Assembly (NCBI GenBank): GCA_031551625.1
Contig: JAVBNJ010000123.1
Coordinates: 1 to 7,994 of the forward strand
Direction of reading: 5' to 3'
Origin: JAVBNJ01 sp031551625
GTDB taxonomy: Bacteria > Bacteroidota > Bacteroidia > Bacteroidales > UBA932
Length of the DNA: 7,994 nucleotides
In this document: positions 6,159 to 7,994 of the stretch, piece after piece
How positions within the stretch are numbered: position 1 is the stretch's first letter
How the letters are laid out: every line of letters starts with the position of its first letter
Translations under genes and position numbers: made by a program
The notes under the pieces: model-generated
The model's database searches: none
What the model saw: only the letters and a program-made list of their open reading frames with translations
Told to the model about the DNA's origin: nothing

Positions 6159-7994
6159 ATGGACACTGTACAATTTCAACAGCACATCTTGCAAGGCATA
6201 CCCGACGTGTTGCCTGCACCTAAAACCTACGACACTAACATCAATCATGCGCCCAAGCGCAAAGATATTTTAACAAAAGACGAGAAAAAATTGGCGCTTC
6301 GCAATGCGTTGCGCTATTTTGAACCGAAACACCACGCCACATTAGCGCCGGAATTTGCCGAAGAGTTGGAAAAATACGGACGTATTTACATGTACCGCTT
6401 CCGTCCCGATTACCGCATGTACGCACGCCCCATTGCCGACTACCCCGGCAAGAACGAGCAGGCAAAAGCCATCATGCTGATGATCCAAAACAACCTGGAT
6501 TATGCGGTGGCGCAACACCCGCACGAGTTGATTACCTACGGCGGCAACGGTGCGGTGTTCCAGAACTGGGCACAATATCTACTCACCATGCAGTATTTAG
6601 CCACGATGACCGACGAGCAAACGCTCGCCATGTATTCGGGCCACCCGATGGGTTTGTTCCCATCGCACAAAGATGCGCCGCGCGTGGTGGTAACCAACGG
6701 CATGATGATTCCGAACTATTCGAAACCCGACGACTGGGAACGTTTCAACGCACTTGGCGTTACGCAATCCGGGCAAAGGACCGCCGGTTCGTATATGTAC
6801 ATCGGGCCGCAAGGTATTGTACACGGCACCACTATTACGGTGCTGAACGCCGGACGTAAAATCGGCAACGACGGGTTAGGCGGGAAATTGTTTGTTACCG
6901 CCGGATTGGGAGGGATGTCAGGCGCACAGCCCAAAGCAGCCAATATTGCCGGTTGCATATCTATAACTGCCGAAGTGAATCCGAAAGCCACACATACGCG
7001 CCACTCGCAAGGCTGGGTGGACGAAGTGTACGACAACCTCGACAAATTGATGGAGCGTGTGCAAAAAGCGCGCACTGCTAAGGAAGTGGTGTCTTTCGCT
7101 TACCAAGGCAACGTGGTTGACTTGTGGGAATATTTAGTAAAACACGACATTCAAGTCGATTTGGGGTCCGATCAGACATCGCTCCACAACCCGTGGGCAG
7201 GCGGCTACTATCCGGCGGGCATTTCGTTCGACGAGGCCAACCGTATGATGGCCGAAGAACCTGACAAATTCAAAGATAAAGTACAGGAAACTCTGCGCCG
7301 CCACATTACAGCCATCAATGCACTCGCTGCACGCGGCATGTATTTCTTCGACTACGGCAACGCATTCCTGCTGGAAAGCAGCCGTGCAGGCGCCGATGTA
7401 ACGAAGGCCGATGGTACATTCAAATACCCGTCGTACGTGCAGGATATCATGGGTCCCATGTGTTTCGACTACGGCTTCGGGCCATTCCGCTGGGTATGCA
7501 CCTCGGGCAAACCCGAAGACCTCGACCTCTCTGACCAGTTGGCCATGCAGGTGTTGGAAGGCATTGCCAAACATTCGCCTGCCGAAATACAGCAACAAAT
7601 GCGCGACAATATTCAATGGATAAAGGGGGCTAAAACTAATAAATTAGTAGTAGGCTCGCAAGCGCGCATCCTGTATGCCGATGCCGAAGGCCGCACGCGC
7701 ATTGCCGAAGCATTCAACCAAGCACTCAAAGAAGGCCGCATCTCTGCACCCATTGTGCTGGGCCGCGACCACCACGATGTATCGGGCACCGACTCGCCCT
7801 ACCGCGAAACTTCGAACATATACGACGGTTCGCGCTTCACGGCAGATATGGCCGTGCAGAACGTAATCGGCGATTCGTTCCGTGGCGCCACGTGGGTAAG
7901 CATCCACAATGGCGGCGGTGTAGGCTGGGGCGAAGTAATCAACGGTGGGTTCGGCATGTTACTCGATGGTAGCGCCGAAGCCGAACGTCGTTTG
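6159..7994 (+). CDS. hutU: Urocanate hydratase (urocanase), 3' end cut by the window
   Basis: HutU adds water to urocanate to give 4-imidazolone-5-propionate, the second step of histidine degradation, using tightly bound NAD+. The window holds 612 codons with no stop and ends exactly on a codon; the Bacteroidota form is about 660-670 residues, so roughly the last 50 are missing. Family signatures: YGGNGAVFQNW (127-137), SGHPMGLFPSHKDAPRVVVTNGMMIPNY in several conserved blocks, the NAD-binding GLGGMSGAQP (249-258), SDQTSLHNPWAGGYYP (from 337), and the Cys-containing MCFDYGFGPFRW with C435 at the catalytic-cysteine position of characterised urocanases. The first ATG after the hexokinase stop is used; the N-terminus (MDTVQFQQHILQGIPDVLP) fits Bacteroidota homologues. 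It shares a transcript with the hexokinase gene. Further hut genes may follow beyond the window. Confidence 0.95.
   Translation, partial: MDTVQFQQHILQGIPDVLPAPKTYDTNINHAPKRKDILTKDEKKLALRNALRYFEPKHHATLAPEFAEELEKYGRIYMYRFRPDYRMYARPIADYPGKNEQAKAIMLMIQNNLDYAVAQHPHELITYGGNGAVFQNWAQYLLTMQYLATMTDEQTLAMYSGHPMGLFPSHKDAPRVVVTNGMMIPNYSKPDDWERFNALGVTQSGQRTAGSYMYIGPQGIVHGTTITVLNAGRKIGNDGLGGKLFVTAGLGGMSGAQPKAANIAGCISITAEVNPKATHTRHSQGWVDEVYDNLDKLMERVQKARTAKEVVSFAYQGNVVDLWEYLVKHDIQVDLGSDQTSLHNPWAGGYYPAGISFDEANRMMAEEPDKFKDKVQETLRRHITAINALAARGMYFFDYGNAFLLESSRAGADVTKADGTFKYPSYVQDIMGPMCFDYGFGPFRWVCTSGKPEDLDLSDQLAMQVLEGIAKHSPAEIQQQMRDNIQWIKGAKTNKLVVGSQARILYADAEGRTRIAEAFNQALKEGRISAPIVLGRDHHDVSGTDSPYRETSNIYDGSRFTADMAVQNVIGDSFRGATWVSIHNGGGVGWGEVINGGFGMLLDGSAEAERRL

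Noticed and set aside
7134..7616. A 160-codon frame antisense to hutU
   Set aside because: It is a shadow of the conserved urocanase frame, which runs uninterrupted through this region.

Overview
The window reads as chromosomal DNA from a member of the Bacteroidota, most likely the Bacteroidales. This rests on matches to the TAnnTTTG promoter consensus, the absence of Shine-Dalgarno sequences, a Bacteroidota-type copper/metal-style TonB receptor with small Cys/His-rich partners, a eukaryotic-like short hexokinase, and the long form of urocanate hydratase. The genus cannot be named from the sequence. Six protein genes fill almost all of it; I see no RNA gene, CRISPR array, transposase or phage gene.

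Left half, minus strand, read right to left: pepD (4784-3342), then a three-gene group: a secreted or anchored Cys/His-rich 153-residue protein resembling the HYC_CC_PP family (3292-2831), an outer-membrane TonB-dependent receptor (start about 2699, end 567), and a secreted heavy-metal-associated (HMA) domain protein (525-139). A convincing intrinsic terminator at 126-74 closes the group, and a good promoter match lies just in front of the Cys/His-rich gene. All three products carry clusters of Cys and His, so the group looks like an envelope system for taking up or handling a soft transition metal, copper being the most natural guess. Bases 1-73 hold nothing I can name.

Right half, plus strand: a hexokinase (4921-6144) and, 14 bases later, the start of hutU for urocanate hydratase (6159 to the window end, cut off). 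They are divergent from pepD across a 136-base spacer with back-to-back promoter matches. PepD can release histidine from dipeptides and HutU degrades urocanate made from histidine, so the locus may link peptide and histidine catabolism with sugar phosphorylation; that is inference.

The least ordinary spot is the junction between the Cys/His-rich gene and the TonB receptor gene. Imperfect inverted repeats of about 22 bases (2704-2725 and 2824-2844) bound a 98-base spacer. One arm contains the upstream gene's stop codon, and the other overlaps the receptor's start region, where no usable ATG exists and TTG must be used. This could be a small inserted element or an invertible segment.
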